A stretch of DNA of 64,000 bases. Source: Leeuwenhoekiella marinoflava DSM 3653 (GTDB taxonomy: Bacteria; Bacteroidota; Bacteroidia; Flavobacteriales; Flavobacteriaceae). The first letter of the stretch is position 1, and every line of letters begins with the position of its first letter. The stretch covers positions 1 through 64,000 of the forward strand of contig NZ_FQUN01000027.1 of NCBI RefSeq assembly GCF_900129005.1. Direction: 5' to 3'. This document shows, in pieces, positions 16,728 through 24,974 of this stretch. A program made the position numbers and the translations under genes. Below the pieces are notes generated by a model. It did not search any database and was not told the DNA's origin. It saw only the letters and a program-made list of their open reading frames with translations.

Positions 16728-19355
16728 ATGAGCGAAAATTACGAAGATCCAAATTTAGACAATCCAGAAGAAGAGCATTCAGGCGAGACCATTACCCGGG
16801 TAACGGGTATGTTTAAAGACTGGTTTCTTGACTATGCCTCGTATGTAATTTTAGAGCGTGCAGTCCCGGCAATAGAAGACGGTTTTAAACCGGTGCAACG
16901 TCGTATCATGCATTCTATGAAAGACCTTGATGATGGGCGCTATAATAAAGTGGCAAACATTGTTGGACATACCATGCAGTATCACCCGCACGGTGACGCC
17001 AGTATCGCTGATGCGATGGTACAGATGGGGCAAAAAGACTTACTTATTGATACTCAGGGTAACTGGGGAAATACGTTGACCGGAGATAGTGCAGCAGCAT
17101 CCAGATATATTGAAGCCCGACTTTCAAAATTTGCGCTAGAGGTATTATTTAGTCCAAAAATTACCGAATGGCAATCTTCTTATGACGGTCGTCGCAAAGA
17201 ACCTATAAATCTTCCGGTTAAGTTTCCGTTGCTTTTAGCTCAGGGAGCAGAAGGTATCGCGGTGGGTTTAAGTACAAAGGTTTTACCGCATAACTTTAAC
17301 GAACTTATAGATGGTTCTATAAAACATCTTCAAGGAAAAAAATTTACAATTTTACCCGATTTTCCGTCCGCAGGAGAAGCTGACTTTACTGATTATAAAG
17401 ACGGAAAACGTGGAGGAAAAGTTCGTGTTAGAGCTAAAATAAACCAGCTTGACAAGAACACGTTAGTCATAACAGAAATTCCTTTCAGTACAACTACTAC
17501 ATCGCTGATTGATAGTATTTTAAAAGCGAATGATAAAGGAAAGATTAAAGTAAAGAAGATTGAGGACAACACGTCTTCTCAAGTTGAAATTTTGGTGCAT
17601 TTACCTCCGGGTCTTTCACCAGATAAAACTATAGGTGCTTTATATGCATTTACAAATTGTGAGGTTTCTATTTCGCCTTTGGGCTGTGTTATTGAAGACA
17701 ACAAACCGCTCTTTGTAGGTGTTACCGAAATGCTTCGTATTTCTACAGATCGCACAAAAGATTTATTGCGTCAGGAATTAGAAATTCAGCTTCAGGAGTT
17801 AGAAAATCAATGGCATTATGCTTCTCTAGAACGCATATTTATAGAAAATAGAATTTACCGGGCTATTGAAGAAGAAACAACTTGGGAAGGAGTTCTTAAT
17901 GCTATAGATGAAGGCTTAAAACCACATATAGCTCATTTAAAAAGACCAGTAATTGAAGAAGATCTGGTACGTCTTACCGAAATACGAATTAAGCGTATTT
18001 CAAAATTTGATATTGATAAAGCCCAGCAAAAGATTGAAGCTTTAGAAGATCAGATTGCAGCGGTTAAGTATCATTTAGCAAATCTTACAGATTTTGCTAT
18101 TGCTTATTTCAAAAGACTGAAGAAAGAATACGGAGTAGGAAGAGATCGTAAAACAGAGATCAAGCTTTTTGATGATATTGAAGCTTCAAAAGTAATTATT
18201 CGTAATACCAAGTTATATGTAAACCGTAAAGAAGGTTTTATTGGGACTTCTCTTAAGAAAGATGAGTACGTTACTGACTGTGCAGATATTGATGATATCA
18301 TTGTATTTACCAAAGAAGGAATTATGATGGTGACTAAAGTCGATACCAAAACCTTTGTAGGTAAAGACATTATACACGTCGCAGTTTATAAGAAAAAAGA
18401 CAAGCGTACTATCTATAATATGATTTATAGAGACGGAAAAGGTGGAGCTACTTATGTGAAGCGTTTTAATGTCACCAGTACTACGCGGGATCGGGAATAC
18501 CCGATGACAAAAGGGAAGAAGGGCTCTCAAGTTTTATATTTTTCTGCAAATCCTAATGGAGAAGCTGAAGTTGTTTCCATTTATTTAAGATCTGTAGGAA
18601 ATGTGAAAAAATTGAAGTTTGATCTTGATTTTTCAGATATTCTTATAAAAGGTAGAAATGCCAACGGAAACCTGGTTACTAAGCATTCTGTAAAAACGAT
18701 TGACCTTAAAGAGAAAGGTGTTTCCACGCTTAAACCTCGTAAAATTTGGTTTGATGATACTGTTCAGCGCCTCAATGTTGACGGGCGCGGGGAGTTATTG
18801 GGTGAGTTTAAAGGAGAAGACAGGCTCCTAATCATAACTCAAGATGGAATTGCAAAAACAATTACTCCAGAACTCACAACACGTTTTGACGACAAAATAA
18901 TTGTTCTTGAGAAATGGATTCCGGAAAAACCAATATCAGCAATCTACTGGGATGGAAACCGAGAGCGCTATTATGTTAAGCGCTTCCTTATTGAAAATCC
19001 TGAGAAAGAAGAATTCTTTGTTTCTGACCATGCTGACACGCAATTAGAACTCATTTCTACAGAATACAGACCTGTAGTAGAGATGGTCTTTTATAAAGAA
19101 CGAAACAAGGATCAAAGACCTAATGAATCTGTTGATATTGAAGAATTTATTGCTGTTAAAGGAATAAATGCATTAGGTAATCAGTTTTATACAGAAAAAC
19201 TAAAACAACTCAATTTACTAGATCCGCTTCCTTACGAGGTAGAAATACCAGAAGAAATAGAACCTGCTGAAGAATCACTTTCAGATTCTGAATCTTCACA
19301 AGATCAAGATACAGATGAAGACTCTGGAGACGCAACTCAAGGATCATTATTTTAA
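16728..19355 (+). CDS. parC: Topoisomerase IV subunit A
   Basis: An 875-aa DNA cleavage and rejoining subunit. The active-site tyrosine is Y127 in AAASRYIEARLS, within the winged-helix domain (QYHPHGDASIADAM near 84-97). A coiled-coil tower spans about residues 350-470, and the C-terminal half (from about 500) is a degenerate beta-propeller that wraps DNA. The last 40 residues are strongly acidic and Ser-rich (EEIEPAEESLSDSESSQDQ). The propeller lacks an obvious GyrA box, which supports ParC. It is cotranscribed with parE and, 3 bases downstream, mscL. Confidence 0.92.
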   Translation: MSENYEDPNLDNPEEEHSGETITRVTGMFKDWFLDYASYVILERAVPAIEDGFKPVQRRIMHSMKDLDDGRYNKVANIVGHTMQYHPHGDASIADAMVQMGQKDLLIDTQGNWGNTLTGDSAAASRYIEARLSKFALEVLFSPKITEWQSSYDGRRKEPINLPVKFPLLLAQGAEGIAVGLSTKVLPHNFNELIDGSIKHLQGKKFTILPDFPSAGEADFTDYKDGKRGGKVRVRAKINQLDKNTLVITEIPFSTTTTSLIDSILKANDKGKIKVKKIEDNTSSQVEILVHLPPGLSPDKTIGALYAFTNCEVSISPLGCVIEDNKPLFVGVTEMLRISTDRTKDLLRQELEIQLQELENQWHYASLERIFIENRIYRAIEEETTWEGVLNAIDEGLKPHIAHLKRPVIEEDLVRLTEIRIKRISKFDIDKAQQKIEALEDQIAAVKYHLANLTDFAIAYFKRLKKEYGVGRDRKTEIKLFDDIEASKVIIRNTKLYVNRKEGFIGTSLKKDEYVTDCADIDDIIVFTKEGIMMVTKVDTKTFVGKDIIHVAVYKKKDKRTIYNMIYRDGKGGATYVKRFNVTSTTRDREYPMTKGKKGSQVLYFSANPNGEAEVVSIYLRSVGNVKKLKFDLDFSDILIKGRNANGNLVTKHSVKTIDLKEKGVSTLKPRKIWFDDTVQRLNVDGRGELLGEFKGEDRLLIITQDGIAKTITPELTTRFDDKIIVLEKWIPEKPISAIYWDGNRERYYVKRFLIENPEKEEFFVSDHADTQLELISTEYRPVVEMVFYKERNKDQRPNESVDIEEFIAVKGINALGNQFYTEKLKQLNLLDPLPYEVEIPEEIEPAEESLSDSESSQDQDTDEDSGDATQGSLF

Positions 19356-19358
19356 AAT

Positions 19359-19808
19359 ATGGGCTTAATACAAGAGTTTAAAAACTTTGCTGTAAAAGGC
19401 AATATGGTTGACATTGCTGTTGGTGTTATAATTGGTGCAGCTTTTCAAGAAGTAATAGATGTATTGGTTAAACAAGTGATGATGCCACCATTAACTTTAC
19501 TTACAGACGGTGTAAATTTTGCCAATAAGCAGTTGGTTTTGAGAGGCGCGTATACTAATTCTAAAGGCATTGAAGTAGAACAAGTAACTGTTGCTTATGG
19601 TGAATTGATCACTGTTTTTATAAATTTTTTCATTATTTCAGTTGTTGTGTTTTCAATTGTTAAGCTGATGAATACACTGCGTGCTAAAAGTGAAGATGAG
19701 AAAAATCCTACTGTAGAAATGCCTAAAAATATTCAGCTACTTGCTAAAATGAATGAGCTTTTGGAGGAGCAAAATAAAATTCTGACCAAAAATAATTCAG
19801 CTAAATAA
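19359..19808 (+). CDS. mscL: Large-conductance mechanosensitive channel
   Basis: A 149-aa inner-membrane channel that opens under membrane tension to release solutes during hypo-osmotic shock. The start LIQEFKNFAVKGNMVDIAVGVIIGAAF matches the N-terminal helix and TM1; TM2 is VFINFFIISVVVFSIVKLM (about 91-110), and a C-terminal helical bundle follows (LLAKMNELLEEQNKIL). Between the helices is a 40-residue periplasmic loop. It starts 3 bases after parC, so translation may be coupled to the topoisomerase operon; that linkage is probably not functional. Confidence 0.95.
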   Translation: MGLIQEFKNFAVKGNMVDIAVGVIIGAAFQEVIDVLVKQVMMPPLTLLTDGVNFANKQLVLRGAYTNSKGIEVEQVTVAYGELITVFINFFIISVVVFSIVKLMNTLRAKSEDEKNPTVEMPKNIQLLAKMNELLEEQNKILTKNNSAK

Positions 19809-19923
19809 AAAGGTTTTTTAAAAATTATGAAAAATTAATTCGATTAATGTTTGTATTTTATTGCTGAACTACATTATATTTCAGTATTTTAGTTTTTATT
19901 AACAGAAAGCTATAGGGAATATA

Positions 19924-21981
19924 ATGTTCAAAAAAATACCAAAAAAGCACTATTGGATTTCCCTGCTTTGTTTTCTGATTCCGGCAGGTTTTTGCCTATC
20001 TATATATCTGAAATTTAAAGCCGATCTTCCAAAACGTCTTTCTGATCAAATACAACTCACCGGTAGCTTAGCAGCACAAGATTTTAAACGTACCGTACGT
20101 GATAATGTTCAAGCTATTCATAATCTGGCTGAGCGTATTGAAGAAACAGATGGCGAGTTCTACAGCTATTGGAAACAAGATGCACAACGTTTACTTATAC
20201 AAAATGAGTCTCTTACTTTTGTTGAGTTAATTTCTGAAGAAGGAATTATTAAAGATATTTACCCTCGCATAAAAAATGGCCCTGCAATAGGTCTTGACAT
20301 CACTAAGTTAGATTACCGGTATTCAGACTGGAAAACAAAATCAGAACTAGGACTTACAAATATCACTAATTGGCTGCAGCTCTCTCAGGGTGGCAATTCT
20401 TTTCTTATAGATGTACCTATCTATTTTGAAGATACATTTGACGGCACTGTAACCGGTGGAATGAATTTTAATTCAGAATTTGATCGTTTAAGTTACTACC
20501 TAGAAGATTTCGCAATAAAAATTGAAGATGAAACCGGCACCCCATTTTACAACTATAATAACTTTGATTCGGCTCAAACAGACTCGGAATATATTTTTGA
20601 TACCGCGCTGGTTATGGATTCTGATATTCAAGAATCCTGGCATTTTCAATTAACATTTGCTAACCCTAATATATTTAGAGATAGTCTTAAGGTAGCCAAC
20701 TTAGCGCTGGGAGTTGGTTTGTTATTATCGTTTTGTATAGGATTGTTACAATTCTTCAATAGTAATTTGCGTATTGCTACTCATGAAGCTTTGGAAACAA
20801 ATAAAAAACTTCAATTGGTAAATACAGAGCTTGAGCAGCAAACCGAAAAAGCAAAGCTAGCTTCTACCGCTAAATCTGAGTTTTTATCAAATATGAGTCA
20901 CGAAATACGTACACCGCTCAATGCTATTGTAGGTATTACAGATCTTATGGGTTCTGGTAATGACGATTTTAAAGAAGAAGATTATTTAGAGTTACTTAAA
21001 AAATCATCTAAAACTTTACTCGATCTTATTAACGATATCTTACGATTAGACAAGATTGAATCTGGTTTTGTAGAGATAGCTCAAATAGAATTCAGTCCTG
21101 CCTGTGTTTTAGAAAGTCTAGTTTCTTTTCATAATCAAATAATAGAGCGCAAAGGCCTTGACTTATCGCTGAGCGTAAATTCGCTTAAAAATAAAACTGT
21201 TTTAGGTGACCGTGCCAAATTTGAACAGATTATTACTAACATTCTTAGCAATGCGATAAAATTCACAACTTCTGGGAGTATTTTCGTTATGTATGAAGAA
21301 AAAGAAGTTAACGAACAAATTCATCTTAAAATAAGCATAAGAGATACAGGTATAGGTATACCTAAAGAAAAAATAAATCAGATATTTGACCGCTTTATAC
21401 AACTCGATACCGGTACCCGTAAAAAACACTCTGGAGGAGGATTAGGCTTATTTATAGCTCAATATCTTGCTCAACTTCTTAACGGAAATATAGAAGTTAC
21501 CAGTGAAGAAGGTAAAGGCTCTGAGTTTATAATCAATCTTAAATTTGATTGTTTGCAAGTACCAACTAAACAAAAAGAGGAAATTCTTAACAAAGATCTG
21601 CCTGAGTTATCTATTTTGGCTGTCGATGATAATAAATTGAATGTTGTTATCTTATCTCAACTACTTAAGAAAATAGGTCTCCATGCAGATATTGCTTATA
21701 ATGGTTCTGAAGCTGTTGAAAAAGCTCAGGCTAAGAATTATGACCTGATATTTATGGACATTCATATGCCAGATATTGACGGTTTTGAAGCTACTCGATT
21801 GATAAAAAGAACCAATAAAAACACTATTGTTATGGGGCTATCTGCTGATACTACCTTAAATTCTATAAACGAAGGTATCAGTAGTGGAATGAGCAATTAT
21901 CTTACAAAGCCTATCGATAAAAATAAATTGATAGCAGTAATTGAAGATTATTTTGGCTCAACTTCACGAAATGTAGTTTAA
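19924..21981 (+). CDS. CHASE-domain hybrid sensor histidine kinase
   Basis: A 685-aa membrane sensor. TM1 is at about 10-30; a periplasmic CHASE-like domain spans about 35-255 (the YPRIKNGPAIGLDITKLDYR segment is the clearest match); TM2 is near 258-280. A short coiled coil leads to HisKA with the phospho-acceptor His326 (SNMSHEIRTPLNAI), then HATPase_c with N box SNAIKFT, G1 DTGIGIP and G2 GGGLGL. The C-terminal receiver domain has D612 (MDIHMPD) and DDN near 578. No HPt or DNA-binding domain follows, so it probably passes phosphate to a separate HPt or regulator. It is monocistronic; the ligand is unknown. Confidence 0.92.
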   Translation: MFKKIPKKHYWISLLCFLIPAGFCLSIYLKFKADLPKRLSDQIQLTGSLAAQDFKRTVRDNVQAIHNLAERIEETDGEFYSYWKQDAQRLLIQNESLTFVELISEEGIIKDIYPRIKNGPAIGLDITKLDYRYSDWKTKSELGLTNITNWLQLSQGGNSFLIDVPIYFEDTFDGTVTGGMNFNSEFDRLSYYLEDFAIKIEDETGTPFYNYNNFDSAQTDSEYIFDTALVMDSDIQESWHFQLTFANPNIFRDSLKVANLALGVGLLLSFCIGLLQFFNSNLRIATHEALETNKKLQLVNTELEQQTEKAKLASTAKSEFLSNMSHEIRTPLNAIVGITDLMGSGNDDFKEEDYLELLKKSSKTLLDLINDILRLDKIESGFVEIAQIEFSPACVLESLVSFHNQIIERKGLDLSLSVNSLKNKTVLGDRAKFEQIITNILSNAIKFTTSGSIFVMYEEKEVNEQIHLKISIRDTGIGIPKEKINQIFDRFIQLDTGTRKKHSGGGLGLFIAQYLAQLLNGNIEVTSEEGKGSEFIINLKFDCLQVPTKQKEEILNKDLPELSILAVDDNKLNVVILSQLLKKIGLHADIAYNGSEAVEKAQAKNYDLIFMDIHMPDIDGFEATRLIKRTNKNTIVMGLSADTTLNSINEGISSGMSNYLTKPIDKNKLIAVIEDYFGSTSRNVV

Positions 21982-22019
21982 GCCATTCTAGGTTATTCTA
22001 AACAGTACAACTAAAGAGC

Positions 22020-22400
22020 CTATTCTATCTTCGTTACAGTACCTTTTTGCTTCTTCGTTTCACCTACAAGAGCGTATTCAAAGGTATAGGTGTTATCTTT
22101 TGTAGTAAGTATTTTAAAATGCAGTGCTTTACGATCCATAATACCTGTGGGATTAATCTTTTCGGCAATGTATTCACAATCGTTAATCCATCTTATGTTA
22201 GAAGAATCTACTTGACCTTGGTAAAAATCAATTTCAAGGGTATCATTACGCGTAAAAGTAGTCTTAACGACTTCCCCATTCAAATAAGTTTCAAACGTAA
22301 ACGTACCCGTTTTAAAATCGGTACAGTTTTTTTCCTGATTGTAGCAACCAACTAAAATGAACGATGTGACCAGTACTAATATAAATTTCTTCAGCATCAT
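22020..22400 (-). CDS. Small lipoprotein of the family often mislabelled DNA topoisomerase IV
   Basis: A 126-aa protein with a lipoprotein signal (FILVLVTSFILVGC, lipidated Cys19), then a small beta-rich domain (TGTFTFETYLNGEVVKTTF, DTLEIDFYQGQVDSSNIRW, CEYIAEKINP). Similar flavobacterial proteins are often labelled DNA topoisomerase IV in databases, as far as I recall because they sit near parE/parC. Nothing in the sequence supports a topoisomerase role: it is a periplasmic or outer-membrane lipoprotein of about 110 mature residues. It is convergent with the hybrid kinase gene. Function unknown. Confidence 0.78.
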   Translation of the reverse strand: MMLKKFILVLVTSFILVGCYNQEKNCTDFKTGTFTFETYLNGEVVKTTFTRNDTLEIDFYQGQVDSSNIRWINDCEYIAEKINPTGIMDRKALHFKILTTKDNTYTFEYALVGETKKQKGTVTKIE

Positions 22401-22451
22401 GTTGTAAAAATACGGCTAAATCTTCAAGTTATAATACCTATACAGCATAGA

Positions 22452-22889
22452 TTAGGGCAGGAAATTCTTAAAGGTTCCGTCTTTATAGAAAATAACAATT
22501 TGCTCTATTTCTGAATTAGAACTTGTTCTTGATTCTGATTGATTCGGAAATATCTGCTCTATTGAATCAGGAGTATCCTTTTGCTCAGATTGCTTTTTTT
22601 CTTCAAAATTTGCTTCTAGCTGATTCTCGTCATTTTTTCTAGGAGGGATGTTTACAATTGTCTTTTTAGGAAAACTTCCTTTACCATTAAGTAACCAATA
22701 CAATTCTACTTCAGGAAATGCTGCAATGATTTTCATCACAAATTCCAGACTGGGTTTGTTACGACCAGAAATAATATGTGAAATAGAAGAGCGGCCTACA
22801 TCTATAGCATCAGCAAAAGAAGTAGCGTTTAAATCATACTCATCCATTACCTTTTGGAGCCGTTTACTAAATTGATCGCTGTTTACCAT
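22452..22889 (-). CDS. XRE-family transcriptional regulator
   Basis: A 145-aa DNA-binding protein. The N-terminal XRE helix-turn-helix domain is about residues 8-65 (LQKVMDEYDLNATSFADAI, then VGRSSISHIISGRNKPSLEF as recognition helix and flank). The C-terminal half is a polar, Glu/Ser/Asn-rich tail ending IEQIVIFYKDGTFKNFLP, a pattern common in flavobacterial XRE regulators. The gene is divergent from the M14 peptidase gene, and the spacer holds seven copies of a TTTACA-N2-TGTAAA palindrome, one of them over its own start codon. Autorepression and control of the peptidase gene are therefore likely. Confidence 0.9.
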   Translation of the reverse strand: MVNSDQFSKRLQKVMDEYDLNATSFADAIDVGRSSISHIISGRNKPSLEFVMKIIAAFPEVELYWLLNGKGSFPKKTIVNIPPRKNDENQLEANFEEKKQSEQKDTPDSIEQIFPNQSESRTSSNSEIEQIVIFYKDGTFKNFLP

Positions 22890-22964
22890 TGTAAAATTTG
22901 CATAGCCGTTAAAGTGTTACAAATGTAATTATTTATTTTACATTTGACACGTTACATTTGTAAA
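22882..22964. promoter_or_regulatory. Four operator-like palindromes before the XRE gene
   Basis: Sites share the form TTTACA-N2-TGTAAA: 22882-22895 (TTTACC-AT-TGTAAA, covering the XRE start codon), 22916-22929 (GTTACA-AA-TGTAAT), 22937-22950 (TTTACA-TT-TGACAC) and 22951-22964 (GTTACA-TT-TGTAAA). The last two abut. Such a cluster next to a regulator's own gene is typical for an autoregulated repressor. Confidence 0.7.
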
Positions 22965-23095
22965 ATAAGTCTATAAACATTAAATTAAAACTTAACTCAA
23001 TAATCCTTAAATAACTTAATATAAGCTATTTAATTAATTCAAGTATGGTAAAAGGAATATTTCCATAACCTAGCTCTGAATCTAAGTAATCAGCA
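22965..23095. other. AT-rich spacer between the two operator clusters
   Basis: About 130 bases without a gene lie between the two groups of palindromes. A separate imperfect inverted repeat, GGTAAAAGGAA and TTCCATAACC at about 23047-23070, is present. Nothing else stands out. Confidence 0.4.
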
Positions 23096-23168
23096 TTTAC
23101 AGTTGTAAACAATAATGTAAGAATATCGTGTTTACATTTGTAAATAATTGAATGTTTACATTTGTAAT
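23096..23168. promoter_or_regulatory. Three operator-like palindromes before the M14 peptidase gene
   Basis: Sites at 23096-23109 (TTTACA-GT-TGTAAA), 23131-23144 (TTTACA-TT-TGTAAA) and 23155-23168 (TTTACA-TT-TGTAAT). The first two have perfectly complementary arms. The third ends 6 bases before the ATG at 23175, so a bound protein would block transcription or initiation. They match the palindromes on the XRE side. Confidence 0.72.
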
Positions 23169-23174
23169 TCAATT

Positions 23175-24356
23175 ATGATGATGAATTATTCTGCTTTAAA
23201 AGATTGGCATAACAGCCATAAAGAGTCTGCCCTTTTTGGGAGGTATATAACACTCAACACTATCCAACCATTATTAGACAATCTCTCAGATTTATTCTCT
23301 GTGGAAACGCTGGGGCATTCTGTAGAAAATAGACCTGTCTCTAAAATCACATTTGGTACAGGGCCAATTAAAGTTTTGGGTTGGTCTCAGATGCATGGTA
23401 ATGAGAGTACGACCACTAAGGCACTGTTTGATCTCTTTAAATGGTTTGATACCAATAGAGGGGAATCTGAGGTTAAAAAGTTCCTTGCTGAATTCACTTT
23501 TACTATGGTGCCTATGTTGAATCCTGACGGAGCTCAGGCTTATACACGTATTAATGCAAATAAAATAGACCTTAACAGAGATGCACAAGATTGTTCTCAG
23601 CCAGAAAGTGTTATACTAAAAGAGCTTTACACATCTTTAAAACCCGATTATTGTCTTAATCTTCATGGACAACGAACGATTTTTGGAGTGGGAGATCCGG
23701 TTAAAAGTGCAACAGTCTCATTTTTATCGCCATCTCAAGATGAATTACGAACTGTTACGCATTCTCGTAAAAAAGGAATGGCGATTATTTCAGACCTGAA
23801 TCAAATGCTTCAGGAATTTATACCTGATTGTGTAGGGCGCTATGATGATGGTTTCAATATGAATTGTGTAGGCGATACCCTTCAGCATAGAAACATACCA
23901 ACGATACTTTTTGAAGCAGGTCATTTTCCGGGAGATTATGACCGGGAAGTCACAAGAATTTTTATGTTTTTATCACTAATTCGCGTTTTTGAGTCTGTTC
24001 TATTGCTTAAATCTGAAAAAACGCCCTCCTCAAATCCCTATTTTTCGATTCCTGAGAACAAAAAGTGCTTTTTCGACTACATAATTCGCAACATAGAATT
24101 ACCTGAAATAGGGGTGACAGATATGGCTATTCAGTTTGAAGAAACACTGATAGGAAATGAGTTGAATTTTGTTCCTAAAATCGCGCAAATAGCTGAATTG
24201 GTTGACTTTAAGGGACATTGTGAAATTGATTTTGAATCTAAAAAACCACTGATTCCTGCTGATTTTAAATTTGAAATCGGAAATATTATTGAGAAAATTC
24301 AAGTAAATGGCAAATTACCTACAACGTTTTCGGTAAAAAGCAACAATTTATTGTGA
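23175..24356 (+). CDS. M14-family zinc carboxypeptidase
   Basis: A protein of about 393 aa with an M14 (carboxypeptidase A-like) fold. Zinc ligands are in MHGNES (His and Glu of HxxE, about residue 73) and in NLHGQ (about 167); MLNPDGAQAY and DLNRDAQ are the substrate-site blocks, and the catalytic Glu is probably in LFEAGHF. The start is placed at the first of three ATGs at 23175; the longer frame from 23148 would overlap a TTTACA-N2-TGTAAT operator and add a non-conserved leader. No signal peptide is visible, so it probably acts in the cytoplasm, perhaps on a peptide or peptidoglycan fragment. It is divergent from, and probably controlled by, the XRE regulator. Confidence 0.87.
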   Translation: MMMNYSALKDWHNSHKESALFGRYITLNTIQPLLDNLSDLFSVETLGHSVENRPVSKITFGTGPIKVLGWSQMHGNESTTTKALFDLFKWFDTNRGESEVKKFLAEFTFTMVPMLNPDGAQAYTRINANKIDLNRDAQDCSQPESVILKELYTSLKPDYCLNLHGQRTIFGVGDPVKSATVSFLSPSQDELRTVTHSRKKGMAIISDLNQMLQEFIPDCVGRYDDGFNMNCVGDTLQHRNIPTILFEAGHFPGDYDREVTRIFMFLSLIRVFESVLLLKSEKTPSSNPYFSIPENKKCFFDYIIRNIELPEIGVTDMAIQFEETLIGNELNFVPKIAQIAELVDFKGHCEIDFESKKPLIPADFKFEIGNIIEKIQVNGKLPTTFSVKSNNLL

Positions 24357-24376
24357 ATTATTCAGTGATTTTATGT

Positions 24377-24384
24377 TATTTTTG
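24377..24384 (+). promoter_or_regulatory. Candidate -7 element of the Lrp/AsnC gene
   Basis: TATTTTTG matches TAnnTTTG, with TTG at 24351-24353, a spacing of 23 bases. The predicted leader to the ATG at 24412 is about 20 bases. The regulator can therefore be transcribed separately from the M14 gene. Confidence 0.45.
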
Positions 24385-24411
24385 ATTTATATATAATTTA
24401 ATCAATTAATA

Positions 24412-24891
24412 ATGGCGAAATTCAAATTAGACGAGGTTGATCATCAGATCTTAGATATGTTGATAGAGAATACCAGAACACCTTTTACAGATATAGCAAA
24501 GAAATTATTGATCTCTGCCGGTACTGTTCATGTACGTGTAAAAAAGATGGAAGAAGCTGGTATCATTGTAGGATCATCGTTAACGCTTGACTATGCTAAA
24601 CTAGGTTATTCCTTTATCGCTTATGTAGGCATCTACATCAATAAAACAAGTCAAACCACATTTGTTTTGGAGCGTATCAATCAAATTCCTTATGTTACGG
24701 TAGCACATGTTACTACAGGGAAATTTAATATTTTCTGTAAAGTACGTGCTAAAAATACTGAGCATGCTAAAAACATTATCTTTATGCTAGATGATATTGA
24801 GGGTGTTTATCGTACTGAAACGATGATATCTCTTGATGAAAGCATTAATGATAAGAAGCGTTTAATGCATAGTATTTTTCAAGACCTTTAA
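24412..24891 (+). CDS. Lrp/AsnC-family transcriptional regulator
   Basis: A 159-aa protein with an N-terminal AsnC-type winged helix (LDEVDHQILDMLIENTRTPFTDIAKKLLISAGTVHVRVKKMEEAGII, residues 5-52) and a C-terminal RAM/ACT-like domain from about 65 that binds amino acids and oligomerises. In flavobacteria this family member usually appears as a single-domain regulator of amino acid genes; the targets cannot be read here. It lies 55 bases after the M14 gene but has its own promoter candidate and a terminator directly after it. Confidence 0.92.
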   Translation: MAKFKLDEVDHQILDMLIENTRTPFTDIAKKLLISAGTVHVRVKKMEEAGIIVGSSLTLDYAKLGYSFIAYVGIYINKTSQTTFVLERINQIPYVTVAHVTTGKFNIFCKVRAKNTEHAKNIIFMLDDIEGVYRTETMISLDESINDKKRLMHSIFQDL

Positions 24892-24918
24892 AGTAAACCA
24901 AAGAATATTTTAATATAA

Positions 24919-24950
24919 AATACCCTTTGGCTTTACTGGCAAAGGGTATT
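24919..24950 (+). terminator. Terminator between the Lrp gene and ppc
   Basis: The arms AATACCCTTTG (24919-24929) and CAAAGGGTATT (24940-24950) form a perfect 11-bp stem with a 10-base loop, followed by T-rich sequence. It lies just after the Lrp-type gene. Confidence 0.75.
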
Positions 24951-24974
24951 TTATTATAAATCAGAAACTAACTT

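Noticed and set aside
22020-22400. DNA topoisomerase IV subunit
   Set aside because: It is a 126-aa lipoprotein with no topoisomerase motif; the nearby parE and parC are the real subunits.
23148-23174. Longer start for the M14 peptidase
   Set aside because: The added 9 codons cover an operator palindrome (23155-23168), and three ATGs follow at 23175.
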